From: Cinclus cinclus
Taxonomy: Eukaryota > Chordata > Aves > Passeriformes > Cinclidae
Assembly (NCBI RefSeq): GCF_963662255.1
Contig: NC_085072.1
Location: 3,559,001 to 3,623,000, forward strand
Length of the DNA: 64,000 bases
Direction of reading: 5' to 3'
The notes under the pieces are model-generated. The model worked only from the letters and a program-made list of their open reading frames with translations, did not search any database and was not told the origin of the DNA. The translations under genes were made by a program, and so were the position numbers. Shown here one piece after another: positions 41,376-53,079 of this stretch (its first letter is position 1; the number at the start of each line of letters is the position of its first letter).

Positions 41376-41879
41376 ATGGAAGAAGAATCATTAAAAATAT
41401 ATTTATTTACAACATCCTGGAGCGTGGCAGCTTCTTCTTTGTCCCGGAGGCTGGATCAGCATCACCTCAGGGTTCTGCAAAACCCCTCTGGGTGCTGGGA
41501 CCCCTGGTCCAGGCAGGTTTTGGGGACTTTCCTGCCCAGTGCAAGGGGAAAAAAAATCTACTTTTAAAGAGTCCTGCTGAGCCTGTGCCTGGCAAAACTT
41601 ATCCCAAGCCACGTCTGCAGCCCCTCAGCCACGTGCCATGTTTCCACTCCCCTCGGTGCTGGTGTTAAACACACACAGGAGGGGGAAAAAAGCAAGAAAA
41701 TCCACCTTAAATTAGACTTCCCAGGCTGGAAAATCACAGGGGCTTATCTTGGAAACTTTATTAAAAGGAGAAGGAAGGGAAAAAAGAGTGAGAAGAGGCT
41801 GAAGGTGGTGGTGGGGGGGGAGGAGAAGGAGCGAGTGGTTCCAGACAATTTACAGAAAAAAAAAAAAATTAAAAAAAAA

Positions 41880-42420
41880 AATCCCTGATTTGATTTATCA
41901 GGGGAGTGTGAACACTAAATAGAGAACAACGCCTGAAGTGTGAATTATTTCCTATATTAACACAGAGAAAAACTGATAGCCTTTTCATGTCAGGAGAATA
42001 GCACGAGGGGAGGGAGGGGAGCCAATGACATTGTTCCAGCTCGGGCTTTGCTCACTCTTTATCAGACTGAGATCAAAATTTATTCCCAGGATGAGGCCTG
42101 CGGCCCGGCTGAGGCCCTAGAGATTTTTAAGGGCCTAATTAAGAAAACAGGATGAAAATGGCGAAATAAGAGGGCAATTTACTTCTTGCAGAATAGGGAG
42201 ATCAAATCAACTTATGAGCAATTAATGTGCACAAGGAGAGAATAAAGGGATGCCGGGATATGGAAGAGGGGCCTCATTTTAATGACATGCTCTGGTGTTG
42301 GCATAGAGGATTACTCTGAAGGTCAGATGGAGATTGAAACGACCTTGCAGATTCTTAACCCTCCTTCCAATTAACAGAACCAACTCAGAAATGCAAAAGA
42401 CCCTGGCTCGGAGCACTGTC
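41880..42420. promoter_or_regulatory. Candidate conserved non-coding element A
   Basis: About 540 bp of non-repetitive, balanced-composition DNA just beyond TFEB, flanked by low-complexity runs. Two GATCAAA/GATCAAAT (TCF/LEF-like) motifs lie at 42071 and 42200; CCTAATTAAG and CAATTAATG homeodomain-type cores are also present. No ORF or splice structure. Conservation is inferred from texture only. Confidence 0.4.
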
Positions 42421-42679
42421 ATCTCTTTATGTGCTGCAGGGAGGAGGGGGGAAAAATAAAATTATAAAGGGGAGAGAGAGAGGAGGAAAGGGGCTTTCCT
42501 CGGCTTCCACAGCAGCCGTGGGGACAGGAGAGGAGGCTCTTAATGACAGCCTGTGAGCCACCCACGGAAAGATCGGTGGAGAGGCTGCGAGTGGGAGAGA
42601 AAAGGGAGGGAGCGCTGGGTTGGGGTGATGAGCTGGTGCCGGGCTCTGCCTGCAGACTGGGATGGACTGGGACGGACTG

Positions 42680-43545
42680 GGATGGATGGATGGATGGATG
42701 GATGGATGGATGGATGGAGGGAGGGAGGGAGGGATGGATGGATGATGGATGGATGATGGATGGATGGATGGATGGATGGATGGATGATGGATGGATGATG
42801 GATGGATGGATGATGGATGGATGGATGGATGATGGATGGATGATGGATGATGGATGGATGGATGGATGATGGATGATGGATGATGGATGATGGATGATGG
42901 ATGGATGGATGATGGATGGATGGATGGATGATGGATGGATGGATGGATGATGGATGATGGATGGATGATGGATGGATGGATGATGGATGATGGATGGATG
43001 GATGGATGATGGATGATGGATGGATGGATGGATGATGGATGGATGGATGGATGGATGGATGATGGATGATGGATGATGGATGATGGATGATGGATGGATG
43101 GATGATGGATGGATGATGGATGGATGATGGATGGATGATGGATGATGGATGGATGATGGATGGATGGATGATGGATGGATGGATGGATGATGGATGATGG
43201 ATGGATGATGGATGATGGATGGATGATGGATGGATGGATGGATGGATGGATGGATGATGGATGATGGATGGATGGATGGATGATGGATGATGGATGGATG
43301 ATGGATGATGGATGGATGGATGATGGATGGATGGATGGATGGATGATGATGATGGATGGATGATGGATGGATGATGATGATGGATGGATGATGGATGGAT
43401 GGATGGATGATGGATGATGGATGATGGATGATGGATGGATGATGGATGGATGGATGGATGGATGGATGGATGGATGATGGATGGATGGATGGATGGATGA
43501 TGGATGGATGGATGATGGATGGATGATGGATGGATGGATGGATGG
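42680..43545 (+). repeat. ~870-bp GGAT/GATGGATGAT microsatellite-like array
   Basis: Built entirely from GGATG and GATGATG steps. It generates long Ile/His/Pro/Ser ORFs on the - strand and Met/Asp/Gly/Trp ORFs on the + strand, all artefacts. Confidence 0.97.
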
Positions 43546-43944
43546 AGACAATGGGAGGGTCCTGCCCGCTGTCCCCCCGCCCGTGCCGAGGGCTTCTCCC
43601 AATTTCAGGATTGCTCCCATGGGAACGAGGAAGGATGGGAACACCGGGAGAGGGTGGAGGGAACCCCGGGAAGGGGACACGGGGCCGGGAGGGTCGGGAC
43701 GGCAGCGGCGAGGCTGCAGCGGGGCTGAACAGCCACAAGAGAGAGCCCGAAGGTTGCGGAGGAGCCGGGGCTGGGCGGGACGCGCTGCCCGAGCTCCGCC
43801 GGCTCCCGGGACTCGGGAACGGGAAAAGGGGCGCTCCCCTGGGATCTGCGGTGCTCCAGGTCCTGGACACGGTGATTTGGGCTCTCAGTCCCCGCTCCGG
43901 TGAGAGCTTCACCTGCGGAGCTGCTTCCAGCCCCGGGGTCCGGC

Positions 43945-44375
43945 AGCAGCAGGACCTGGAGGTGCTGGAGTAAATCCAGAGGATTCTCCCAGGGCTGGAG
44001 CCAGGCTGGGAGAGCTGGGGGTGCTCACCTGGAGAGGAGAAGGCTCCAGGGAGAGCTCAGAGCCCCTTGCAGAGTCTGAAGGGGCTCCAGGAAAGCTGGG
44101 GTGGGATGGGGGACAAGGGATGGAGGGACAGGACACAGGGAATGGTTTTAAACTGCCAGAGGGCTGGGCTGGATGGGATGGAATTGTTCCCTGGGAGGCT
44201 GGGGAGGCCCTGGAATGGATTTCCCAGAGCAGCTGTGGCTGTCCCTGGATCCCTGGCAGTGCACATGGCCAGGCTGGAGCAGCCTGGGATGGTGGGAGGT
44301 GTCCGTGCCATGGCACGGGGCAGCACCGGATGGGTTTTGGGGTCACTTTCAACCCAATCCATTTTGGGGTTCTCT
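43945..44375 (+). mobile_element. CR1 LINE 3' fragment, sense
   Basis: GGGGGTGCTCACCTGGAGAG, then GGCCCTGGAATGGATTTCCC, then GTCCCTGGATCCCTGGCAGT, then CTGGAGCAGCCTGGGATGGT occur in the order of a CR1 3' region. Confidence 0.8.
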
Positions 44376-46589
44376 GTGGGAACTGCACCACACAAATCCC
44401 AGCTCTCCCTGGTAGCTGATGCTGAAATTTGCTGGGAATTTTGTCCTGGGGCTGACACCCTCCCCAAGCAGGAGCAGGGGATTTGATGCTCCAGGCTGCA
44501 GCCACGTCCCCTGTGCTGCTCCAGGTTTAAGATCTGGGTTTAGTTCTGTTACTTCATGCTCAGACTGGACTTGTCTGAAAACAAATCCATAGAAAGAGAG
44601 CTGGGACTCCCCAGCACCAGCTTTTGGATGTGTCTCCAACCCCTCACAGGTGCTGGTGGCAAGTTGTTTCTCCAGCCCCCTCACAAATCCTCATTTCCAG
44701 TTGTTTCTCAAATCCCAGAGCATTTTCTGCAGAAACATCTCTTGGGGAGGGAAAAAAAAATAAAATCTTTACTATAACAGAGAGTGGGCTTGATCCTGAA
44801 GGAAGAAGGAATGAGCAGCAGCCAAGCCATCCCTCAGCACCTCTGGAGATGTGTGGCCAGGCCCTGGATGTTTGAGCAGAGGAGGAGCAGAGAGGGAAAA
44901 TCAAAGGGCTTCACCCCAAATCTTGGACTCTCTGAACTCATCCCCAGTGACCCCGTGGCATCCCTGGCACGGGCCAGCCCAGCCCTGTGCTCTGGAGCCA
45001 TTCCCTGCCTCAGTGCTGGGCTCTGGCTGAATTTTCCTTCTCCCACCAACTCCCTTCGTTTCCTTTCTGGCTCCCTCAGAGCCCTTTCCAAGTTTTGAGC
45101 CCTTCAGCTGCTCCTGCTGCTCTTTTCCCACCTGAGCCCAAACCCTCGACCCTGAAGCCTCTCCCGGGGCTGTTGTGGCAACAGTTGGGATGAGGTCAGG
45201 AGGAAGGGATGGCTTTTTTCAGGTGGGGGAGCAGCCACACAGCTGCCTTGGCTCCCAGAAACCAGAGAAGCTCCTTGCAAGGAAATCTTTCCAATAAAGA
45301 AGGAGAGACAGGAAAACCTCTGATGCTTGTCCAGAAATTTATTCCAAAGAGAAGGGGCTTGGAGGGTCCCTGGGTGAGTCTCTGGCTGGGAAGGGTCACT
45401 CCCTGGGCGTGTTTGGCCTGCTGTTTTTCCACCAGCAGCTTTTTAAGGCTGCAGGATTGGGGAGCCTTTGGGATTTTTGGGGGAGCCCTCACTCCTGTTG
45501 TCATGGCTGGGAGGATTTCTGGAAGTGGCCGTGGGGTGAAGAACTGTGGGGTGAAGGGTGGTGGAGCTGGGAGGAGGGCAATGGATGTGCTGGGGAAAAG
45601 AAGCCCTGGGAGAGGGAATTGAGGTGCAGGTGGAAGGTTCCTCAGTTTCCTCAGCACCCAGGGGAGGACACTGAGGGTGACACAGGGAAGTGACCTGGCC
45701 CTTTCCCATGGGATGCAAACTCCCCCGTGGGGAAAATCCCAGTTCTGTGAGTGTCAGACCCAGCTCAGACCATTCTGAGGTGCTGGGAGAGGCTCAGTTC
45801 TGCCTCCCCTGTAGATCTGCAGGAATCTGCACCCCCAAGTCTCCTCTGGTGCCAAATGGCCCCGCTCCACCGAGCCTGGCAGGGCTGGGATTTCTGCCAG
45901 GGCAGCTCTGGCCCCACAGACTCCCAGCACATCTGGATTTTCCGTGCCTGCCGCTGGATTTACAGCCCTGGATGCTGGAGCAGCTCCTGGCTGGATGTTT
46001 GAGCAGTCACAGAGCACAGAGCTCCATCCCTGCCACCAGGAGAGGGGACACCTGGCATGGCCAGAGCAGCAGCACGATCCCAGGGCACAGGGGGGTGGCA
46101 GCTCAGGGGGTGCTGGGACCCCAAAGAGAGCCAGGCTGAGGGGAGCAGTGCCTCGATTGTCCTGGTGTTTGCAAATCCCGGCTGGAATTCACTTCTCTGG
46201 TGCTCACCGTGCCACAGGGACGCCCAAAGAGGCTTTTATGGACACACAGAGACCTCTTCTCCCAACAGGCTGCACCCTAAATCCTGGCAGTCTGCTCTCT
46301 CTGCCTGGGAGCCTCCCTGCATCCCAGTCCTGCGATTTTCCTCCTGGGAATGTGGGATTCCTCACCCTGAACCCCTTCAGGTTGGGTGTGAGCCTTCCCA
46401 AATCCCAATCTAGGAATTTTCCTCCTGGGAATGTGAGATTCCTCAGCCCGAGCCCCTCCAGGGCCCTGCTGTGCATTTGTCCATCTCCCACTCCACCCTG
46501 GAGTTCTTTTCCCCTCTTCCCTCAATGCTCTGGAGCTGGTTTAATCAGCTCCGAGTTTTCATTTCATGCCTTTCTCTCTCTCCTTTTTT
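44376..46589. other. Gene-free stretch beyond TFEB
   Basis: Unique-looking DNA. ORFs of 60-215 codons occur on both strands without domains, splice context or start signals. A short duplicated AATTTTCCTCCTGGGAATGT-type block appears near 46335 and 46415. No gene supported. Confidence 0.5.
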
Positions 46590-46975
46590 GAGGGGGCAGT
46601 GAAATTTATACAATATTTAAGCAGCATAGTGGAGTCCTGGAAGATATTATTAATGTAAAAGGGACAGGCTGGAAATGCACTTGAACCTGGTTACAATTAG
46701 AGGGTGATTTTTCTAAAGGTCAATGAATTCAGATAATATCCACAGGGGGGAAAAGAAATTTAATACCTTTTTAGTGAATTAATTAATTATAATATTATAT
46801 CAGCTTGGGGTTCTTTTCCAGAATGATTAAGGGAACGATCTGTCTTCGGAGAGGCTGGGGGAAGTCAGCGAGCGAAGGAGAGACTGACAGAGGGAAGGGA
46901 GAGAGGGGGAGACTTTAATGGGAGAATAATGGAGCCTTTTCTTTCCTTTAAAAACTTACTGTATTTCCAGGCCAC
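46590..46975. promoter_or_regulatory. Candidate conserved non-coding element B
   Basis: Non-repetitive AT-rich block with GAAATTTATACAATATTTAA, several TAATTAATTA cores around 46780-46795 and a CAATGAATTC stretch. Composition changes abruptly from the surrounding GC-richer DNA. Confidence 0.4.
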
Positions 46976-47334
46976 ATGATCCCTGCCTGCCCGGTGCACA
47001 CCCCTCCCTCCCAGCCTCTCCGAAGGCTTCTGGAGAGATTATTCGGAGTTTCCACCTTTCCAAAGCTCCTCTGGATGCTTTAGCATCTCCCAGGCTGGAT
47101 GTGGTGCCAACCTCTAGGGCAGCTCCATCCCTGGTGCCACCAGCAGCGTGCCCAGGACTGGCAGAACGGGGTTGTGACCAGCTGGGAGGACACAGAGCCC
47201 CCAGGAGCCACCAAAATCTGTGGTCTTGGCTTTGCTCCAGCATGGGGAGCCCTGAGGCCCCAGCCCTCTGCGGTGTTGGTTTATCTGCAGCCCAAGCTGA
47301 GGCTGGAATTTACACTCTCTACTAATCCAGCCAG

Positions 47335-47560
47335 CCCCAGAAATTAATTATGGCCTTGTACATTAAAAATTAACATAACCTTTCTGGATATATGTTCTTA
47401 TGGCGCAGGAGTGGGCCAGAGTCCCTCGGCTGCCTGTAATTGGAGCTGCTTTGCTTCTAATTCTTTCCCCCCCGCCCCTGTTTTTTAGAGATGTGGACAT
47501 TTGAACTCATTAATCACGAGCCTGGTAGCTGGTAAAGTTTAAGGGGTTTGTAATTGCCTC
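47335..47560. promoter_or_regulatory. Candidate conserved non-coding element C
   Basis: Non-repetitive block with ATTAATTATGGCC, ATTAAAAATTAACATAAC and CTCATTAATCACGAG. Homeodomain-type TAAT cores are dense. No coding signal. Confidence 0.38.
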
Positions 47561-48164
47561 TGCTGCTGGCAGAGTTTTCAGGGAAGGGGAGATCAGGGGG
47601 GGTCTCCTCTCTCCTTCCTCGGGGAGGTTTAAAGCAGCACCCACAGGCTGGGGTGTGCTGGGATGGGCTGAGCCCCCCAAAACTCACCAGGGAGCTTCTC
47701 AGGGCTTGGCTGGAGGAGAGATGGGCTGGAAAAGGCTTTTGCAGAAGTTGCTCTGCCGTTCCAGGAGCTACTTTTTACACTAAAAGAAAAGCAGCCCTTT
47801 TTCTTTTTTTTTTTTTTGGTGGGAATTACAGCACATCCCCACCCTTCTGCTGAGCTCCGGGCTGCAGAGATCCCAGTCCAGCAAGGGGGAAGGAGCCAAA
47901 AATGGATGGTTTGGGGGTGCCCCAGGCTCTGGGGCTGCTCTCACTGGGGAGTGGGAACACCCAGAGCAGTGTGATGGCATTGGGATTGCCAGGGATGGTT
48001 TGTACCTCCTAAACCAAAATGTGTCCCGACCACGGAGATCTGCCCTCCGCTGCTGCAGCATCATCACAGCCCTGGGCTTCTGTCCCTCTGGGATCCACCT
48101 TCCCATATCCCTCTGAGGGGTTTTGGAGATTTTTCCCCAAAAAATCCAGCCCTGAACGATGCCG

Positions 48165-48305
48165 CTGGCTCGTGGAATCGTTGGATTGTCTGGGTTTGAA
48201 GGGACCTCACCCTGTCCCACCGGCTGCCGTGGGCAGGGACACCTTCCACGGTCCCTTCCACAATCCCAGCGTGGCCTCGGACACTTCCAGGGCTGGAGCA
48301 GCTCC
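48165..48305 (-). mobile_element. CR1 LINE 3' end, antisense, short
   Basis: TGGGTTTGAAGGGACCTCAC, CCGTGGGCAGGGACACCTTC and CTCGGACACTTCCAGGGCTG, the reverse complement of the extreme CR1 3' end. Confidence 0.75.
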
Positions 48306-48589
48306 TGAGGAAGGGGATTTAGAAGAGCCGGGTTGTGGCTCAAAACTCCCCCAGCTCTCCCTCTCCTCCCAGGAAATGTTCATCCCTCCTCCCCCTCCAC
48401 TGCTTCCAAGAGGATGGAGAACTTCTCCTCGTCCCTCCTTCCCCATCTCTCCTCAAAACCCCACCATCTTCTATCAAACCAACCCTTTCATTCCTCTTTC
48501 CTCCCCCTCCAACCCCACCACCACCCTCCCTCCTCCCTCCCACCACCTCCACCTCCCTCAACCAGCCAGCGACTGCCGGGAGAGAGCCA

Positions 48590-48835
48590 GCTCCGCTCCC
48601 ATTGTGCTATCTTTGGGTCCTAAATTAAAATTTATGACATCTTGAAATGAGCAGTGAGGGTAATTTTGCTTCTGAGCGAAGATGCTAATGAGTCCCCTTA
48701 ATGGCGTGAATAAGGAGTTGACGGGTCGTGTGTCACTTTGCGCAGCCCGTGCTGGTGGTGTAATGGCCGCAGTAAGTGTCTGTAATTATACCCTGTCTCG
48801 CTGTATTTTGGCAGCCGTTGTGGGAGAGCAGCGGC
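48590..48835. promoter_or_regulatory. Candidate conserved non-coding element D
   Basis: Non-repetitive block with CTAAATTAAAATTTATGACA, GATGCTAATGAGTCCCCTTA and CTGTAATTATACCCTG. It ends where the 48840 tandem array begins. Confidence 0.4.
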
Positions 48836-48839
48836 TCAG

Positions 48840-50010
48840 CCGCGGCCAAGGCAGGGGGGAGGGAAAAAAAGGAAAAGGGGAAAAAAAAATAATAAAAATT
48901 CCAGCCCCTCTTGGGCATCCTGTGCGCTTCCCGGACTCCTCATCCCTTCCTGTGTCACTCCTGAGTGGTGGCTTTGCCTGGTTTAGCTCGAGTAGGATGG
49001 GTGATGGTTGAGGATGAGATGCTCCGTGCAAGGCAGGGGCAAAAAAATGGGAAAAAAAGGAAAAAAAAAATAAAATCCAAGTCCCTCCTGGGCATCCTCT
49101 GTGCTCTCCTCATCCTTTCCCGTGTGACTCCTGAGTGGTGGCTTTGCCCAGTTTGGCTGGAGTAGGATGGGTGATGGTTGAGGATGAGCTGCTCCGTGCA
49201 AGGCAGGGGCAAAAAAGGAAAAGGGGAAAAAAAATTCCAGCCCCTTTTGGGCATCCTGTGCGCTCCCGGGACTCCTCATCCCTTCCTGTGTCACTCCTGA
49301 GTGGTGGCTTTGCCCAGTTTGGCTGGAGTAGGATGGGTGATGGTTCAGCTGCTCCATCAAGGCAGGGACAAAAAGGGGAAAAGGGAAAAAAAGCCCTCAT
49401 CCACTCTTGGGATGGACTCTCTGTGCACCTCCTTGTCCCCCTGCCTGTGTGGCTTTGCCAGGTTTGGTTCCAGGTGGGATGGCTGTGGCTGTTTGAGGAT
49501 GAGTCGCTCCATGCAAGGCAGGGGCAAAAAAAGGAGAAGGAATAAAAAATCCCAGCCCCTCCTGGGCAACCTGGTGCTCCCCAGACTCCTGATCCTTTCC
49601 TGTGTCACTGCCGAGTGGTGGCTTTGCCCAGTTTGGCTCGAGTAGGATGGGTGATGGTTCAGCTGCTCCATCCAAGAAAGGAGAGAGAGAAAAGGGAATG
49701 GGGAGAAAAATTCTCAGCCCTTCCTGTGCTCCTCTGACTCCTTGTCCCCCTGCCTGTGTGACTCTGGTGGCTTTGCCAGGTTTGGTTCCAGGTGGGATGG
49801 CTGAGGCTGTTTGAGGATGAGTCGCTCCATGCAAGGCAGGGACAAAAAGGGGAAAAGGGGAAAAAAAATAATCCCAGCCCCTCCTGGGCATCCTCTGTGC
49901 TCTCCTCATCCCTTCCTGTGTGACTCTGGAGTGGTGGCTTTGCCCAGTTTGGTTCCAGGTGTGGTGGCTGAGGCTGTTTAGGATGAGCTGCTCCATCCCT
50001 CATCTCCTTT
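48840..50010 (+). repeat. ~145-170-bp tandem array, seven units with A-rich segments
   Basis: GGTGGCTTTGCC-type starts occur at about 48966, 49137, 49304, 49447, 49617, 49768 and 49935. Each unit carries TTTGGCTGGAGTAGGATGGG or a TTGGTTCCAGGTGGGATGGC variant, a GGCAAAAA/GGGGAAAA run and a CCCCTCCTGGGCATCC block. Confidence 0.9.
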
Positions 50011-50077
50011 CTCCCATTTGAAGGCAGGTGCTGACCCCACCACATCCTGAGCAAGAATTGACAAGAAATGATCTAGA

Positions 50078-50396
50078 CAAGCACGAACTGGGAAGTTTCT
50101 GGCCTCGAGGAGGTTTGGGATTGATCCATGGAACGTGGTCCGTGGTCCTTGGACAGATAAAAACCGTCAGAAAATCAGTTTGTGAGCAGGACCTCACACA
50201 AACAGAGCTTGGCTGCAAAATGATCCCAAAAAACAGCAGCTCCTTCTGTTGGGATGGGAAGGTGTCCCCCTGTCCTCATCCCCAGCACGCAGCTCTGTGC
50301 CAGGCCAAGGGACCAGCCTGGAGCCCAAAGGAGCATCCCTGGGGGACGGAGCTTCCCAAATTTCCTCGAGGCCAGAAACCTCCCAGTCTGTGCTTG
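50078..50396. mobile_element. 319-bp element with 43-bp terminal inverted repeats
   Basis: The left arm 50078-50120 and the reverse complement of the right arm 50354-50396 match at about 38 of 43 positions, including TTTCTGGCCTCGAGGA. The 233-bp interior has no ORF. No target duplication is obvious. It could be a MITE-like element or a structured RNA hairpin. Confidence 0.6.
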
Positions 50397-50399
50397 AGT

Positions 50400-51654
50400 T
50401 GTAAATGTCCCGTGGATTTTTTGCTGGGGAGGGGGTGGGATGTTTGGTGAAAGTGCTGAAGATTTCTGTGGGATGATGGGGATTTTGGGTGTGCATGGCG
50501 AGAAGGCTCCAGCTTGGATGTTCTCTGGGATTGCTTGGGGTCAACAACCTGCTCCCAAACCAAGCCAAAAACCTGAATAAAACTAATTTATACTCAAAAT
50601 ATGTAGCAAAGAGCTCCCTGAGTGAGCCAGGCTGATTTTCTTGTTTTGGCAGGAGTGTGTTCCTGGATTTACACATGGATCGTTTCCTGGGGGTTTTCTG
50701 GAATCACCTGGAATGACTCCCAGGGAATGTGGAGCTCAGGAGGTTCTGTCCCATCCCGTGGCACATCCAAACTCGCTCCCTGCAAACAGCCCCACGCCTC
50801 CCCTTTGGAAAATCCCAACCTCTGGCTGCGCTCTGTCGTCTCCGGGCTCGCAGGGGATGATTTACAAACTGCTGAGGTTCCCTTGGCGTGTTTGTGGAGG
50901 TGGGTTTTGGTTTATGTGAAGCTTCCAGAGCCCTCCACATATTTCTTCCTTTCCTCCTCCTGCCTCAGCCCACACCATTCCCGACGTGAGGAATTCCAGA
51001 GTGATCCCGAGGAGCATGGGCAGGGACCAGGGGAGGTTTTCCCTGCACTGCTGTGGGGTCGGTGTTGTTGTTATTCCCATCTCCCCTTCTCGCCTCCTCC
51101 TTTGCTCTGCCTGTGGTTCCCAAGGATTTTTGGGAATTTTTCTTGTCTCACCTTTGTGCCCAGAGCTTGGAGGAGCAGCAGCTTCGTGGAGCCACCCCCG
51201 AAGTGTCCCTTTGGAGACATGTGCTGCTCCACTCTTTTTCCAGGCTGGAACGGCGCAGATTTGCTGTTGTCACCTTTGGAAGCAGCAGGAATAATTTTAA
51301 GGATAAAAGCACTTGGATGCACAGAATCCCCTCGTTGTGGGTGTTACATCCTCGCTTTGGGAATCGAAGAAGCTCCCTGGGCATGGCCTTGGCTTGTGCA
51401 GAGCTGCTGAGAGGTGGAGAAATCCCTTCCAGCCCCGTGTCCCAAGCACCAGGTGCTGCTTGCACAGGTAAGGGATGCTCCACACCCACCTGGCACATCC
51501 CTGGGGACACCAACATCCCCATGCCGGCGGGAAGCCGAGCCGTGCCACTTCCCCAGGTGCCTGTGGAATCAATCCAGGTGTGTGACAGGACACACGTGGC
51601 AGCTTGGAAAGGACAATATCAATAAAGTCGGGGTTGCTGTTCCCAGGCTCGGCT
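50400..51654. other. Gene-free stretch
   Basis: Unique-looking DNA. The largest ORF (50622-51410, +) has no domain, no upstream promoter and no splice support. No gene claimed. Confidence 0.5.
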
Positions 51655-51845
51655 CCCCGCGCCGCCGGGATCGTGACCATTGAAATATTGAAGTACTCGC
51701 ATATAAACGGTGCTTTCAAGTATTTTTGACAAGGGTACTAATTAAATCTTAATTGACACTGCACTAATTAGCTTCTTAATTACATGGAACCACATAATTA
51801 GCAGCACACTCTGTGCTAATTGTTAATTAGGAAAACCAGGCTTCC
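51655..51845. promoter_or_regulatory. Candidate conserved non-coding element E (TAAT-dense)
   Basis: Contains at least seven TAATT/AATTA cores in about 115 bp (51736-51835), including TAATTAAATCTTAATTGACA, ACTAATTAGC and TTAATTACATGG. Homeodomain proteins bind such cores. Function inferred. Confidence 0.48.
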
Positions 51846-51849
51846 CCCT

Positions 51850-52864
51850 ATGCTCCCCCCTCCATCCCTCCCCTCCTGTTGTCGCTTTTAACTGAAGAGG
51901 CTCTGGTGGGAGGAGGAGGAAGATGATGAAGGGGGGGATTGTGCTGCCAGCACGTGGCACGGGGATGGTGTGGGTGCTCCAGGTGGGATTTGGGACAGGG
52001 ATGGGGTGCAGGAACACCTGTGGGGGGATAGGAGCACTCCTTGGGGCTGTTGGTGATGTAGAATCCTCCTCTGGAGTCATCCCCCTTCCAGCTCCTTCAG
52101 GATGAGCCCCAAACCCCCTCAGGCTTTCACGTGGCCACTTCTTTGCAGGGGTGAGGGTTGATCCCACCCAAAACGGGCACACTGGGGTGACCGGGTGCTC
52201 TTACCTGTTTGGGCATCCTGGCTTTGCTCTCAGGGTGGATTTCACGCTCCGTGGGCACCGCAGGACTCCAGGATTGTGGGTCAACCTGGCTCTGTGTTTC
52301 ACCTCAAAACCTGGATTTTAGGAGAGCATTTACCCAGATCCAGCTCTGCCACTGCCATGAGGGACTGGGGGTGCTCCATCGCAGTCCCTGCTTCCCAAAA
52401 CCTACTGGGAATAGCAGCCATGGGGTGATGCTATCTTCTTCCACCTTCTCCACATCCCCCATCCCCAAATCTGCTCCAGCATCTCCTACCCCCCCCCCAG
52501 CCAGGCCACAGTGCTCATCCTCACAGGGGAACAAGCCTGGAGTCTTCCAGGTCTCTCCCTCTCTGTTTCTTATTTATGTATTTTTTTATCATTTTTTAAC
52601 TGTGCAGTTTTCCAGGAAATTTAAAAAAAAACACAAAAAAAAAAAAAAAAAAAAAACCCAAAAAACTGTCCCAACACCTGCTGCAGAGCCTGTCTTTCCC
52701 AAGAGCCTGGAAGAATGGGATGTGCAGCTGGGATTGCAGCTCTGTGTTTATGGGGAAAGAGGTGGAGGGGGAAAGAAAATATCTGTATTTTCACCAGGGG
52801 GAAAAGAGGAGGAAAGGAAAAGGGGGGAGGGGAAAAAAATAAAAAGAAAAAGAGGTGAGAAAAT
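51850..52864. other. Gene-free stretch with homopolymer runs
   Basis: Contains an A run at about 52621-52661 and A/G-rich DNA to 52860. No gene supported. Confidence 0.5.
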
Positions 52865-53040
52865 TGTGCTCATTTGACAAATCTTTCTAATTAGGGACCA
52901 ATTATGTCCTCAGATTCCTAATTGGGATTCCGGCAGGTTTTCAGGCTTGTAGGGTAATTACAGGCTCGTAATTCTATTAAGATGGAAATTTGGGAGAAAT
53001 ACCTTATCATAACATTTAGATTTTGCCATCTGTGTTGATG
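52865..53040. promoter_or_regulatory. Candidate conserved non-coding element F
   Basis: Non-repetitive block with TTTCTAATTAGGGACCAATT, ATTCCTAATTGGG and GGTAATTACAGG. It directly abuts the hexanucleotide array that begins near 53080. Confidence 0.42.
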
Positions 53041-53079
53041 GGGCTGCAGCTCGGGTGGGAAGGGGGTGCATCACTCCCA

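Noticed and set aside
42419..43912. Ile/His/Pro/Ser-rich ORF of 497 codons on the - strand
   Set aside because: Translation of a GGAT/GATGGATGAT microsatellite.
45944..46591. 215-codon + strand ORF
   Set aside because: No domain, no homologue recognised, no splice or promoter signals; typical chance ORF in GC-rich bird DNA.
50622..51410. 262-codon + strand ORF
   Set aside because: No recognisable motif and no supporting signals; treated as chance.
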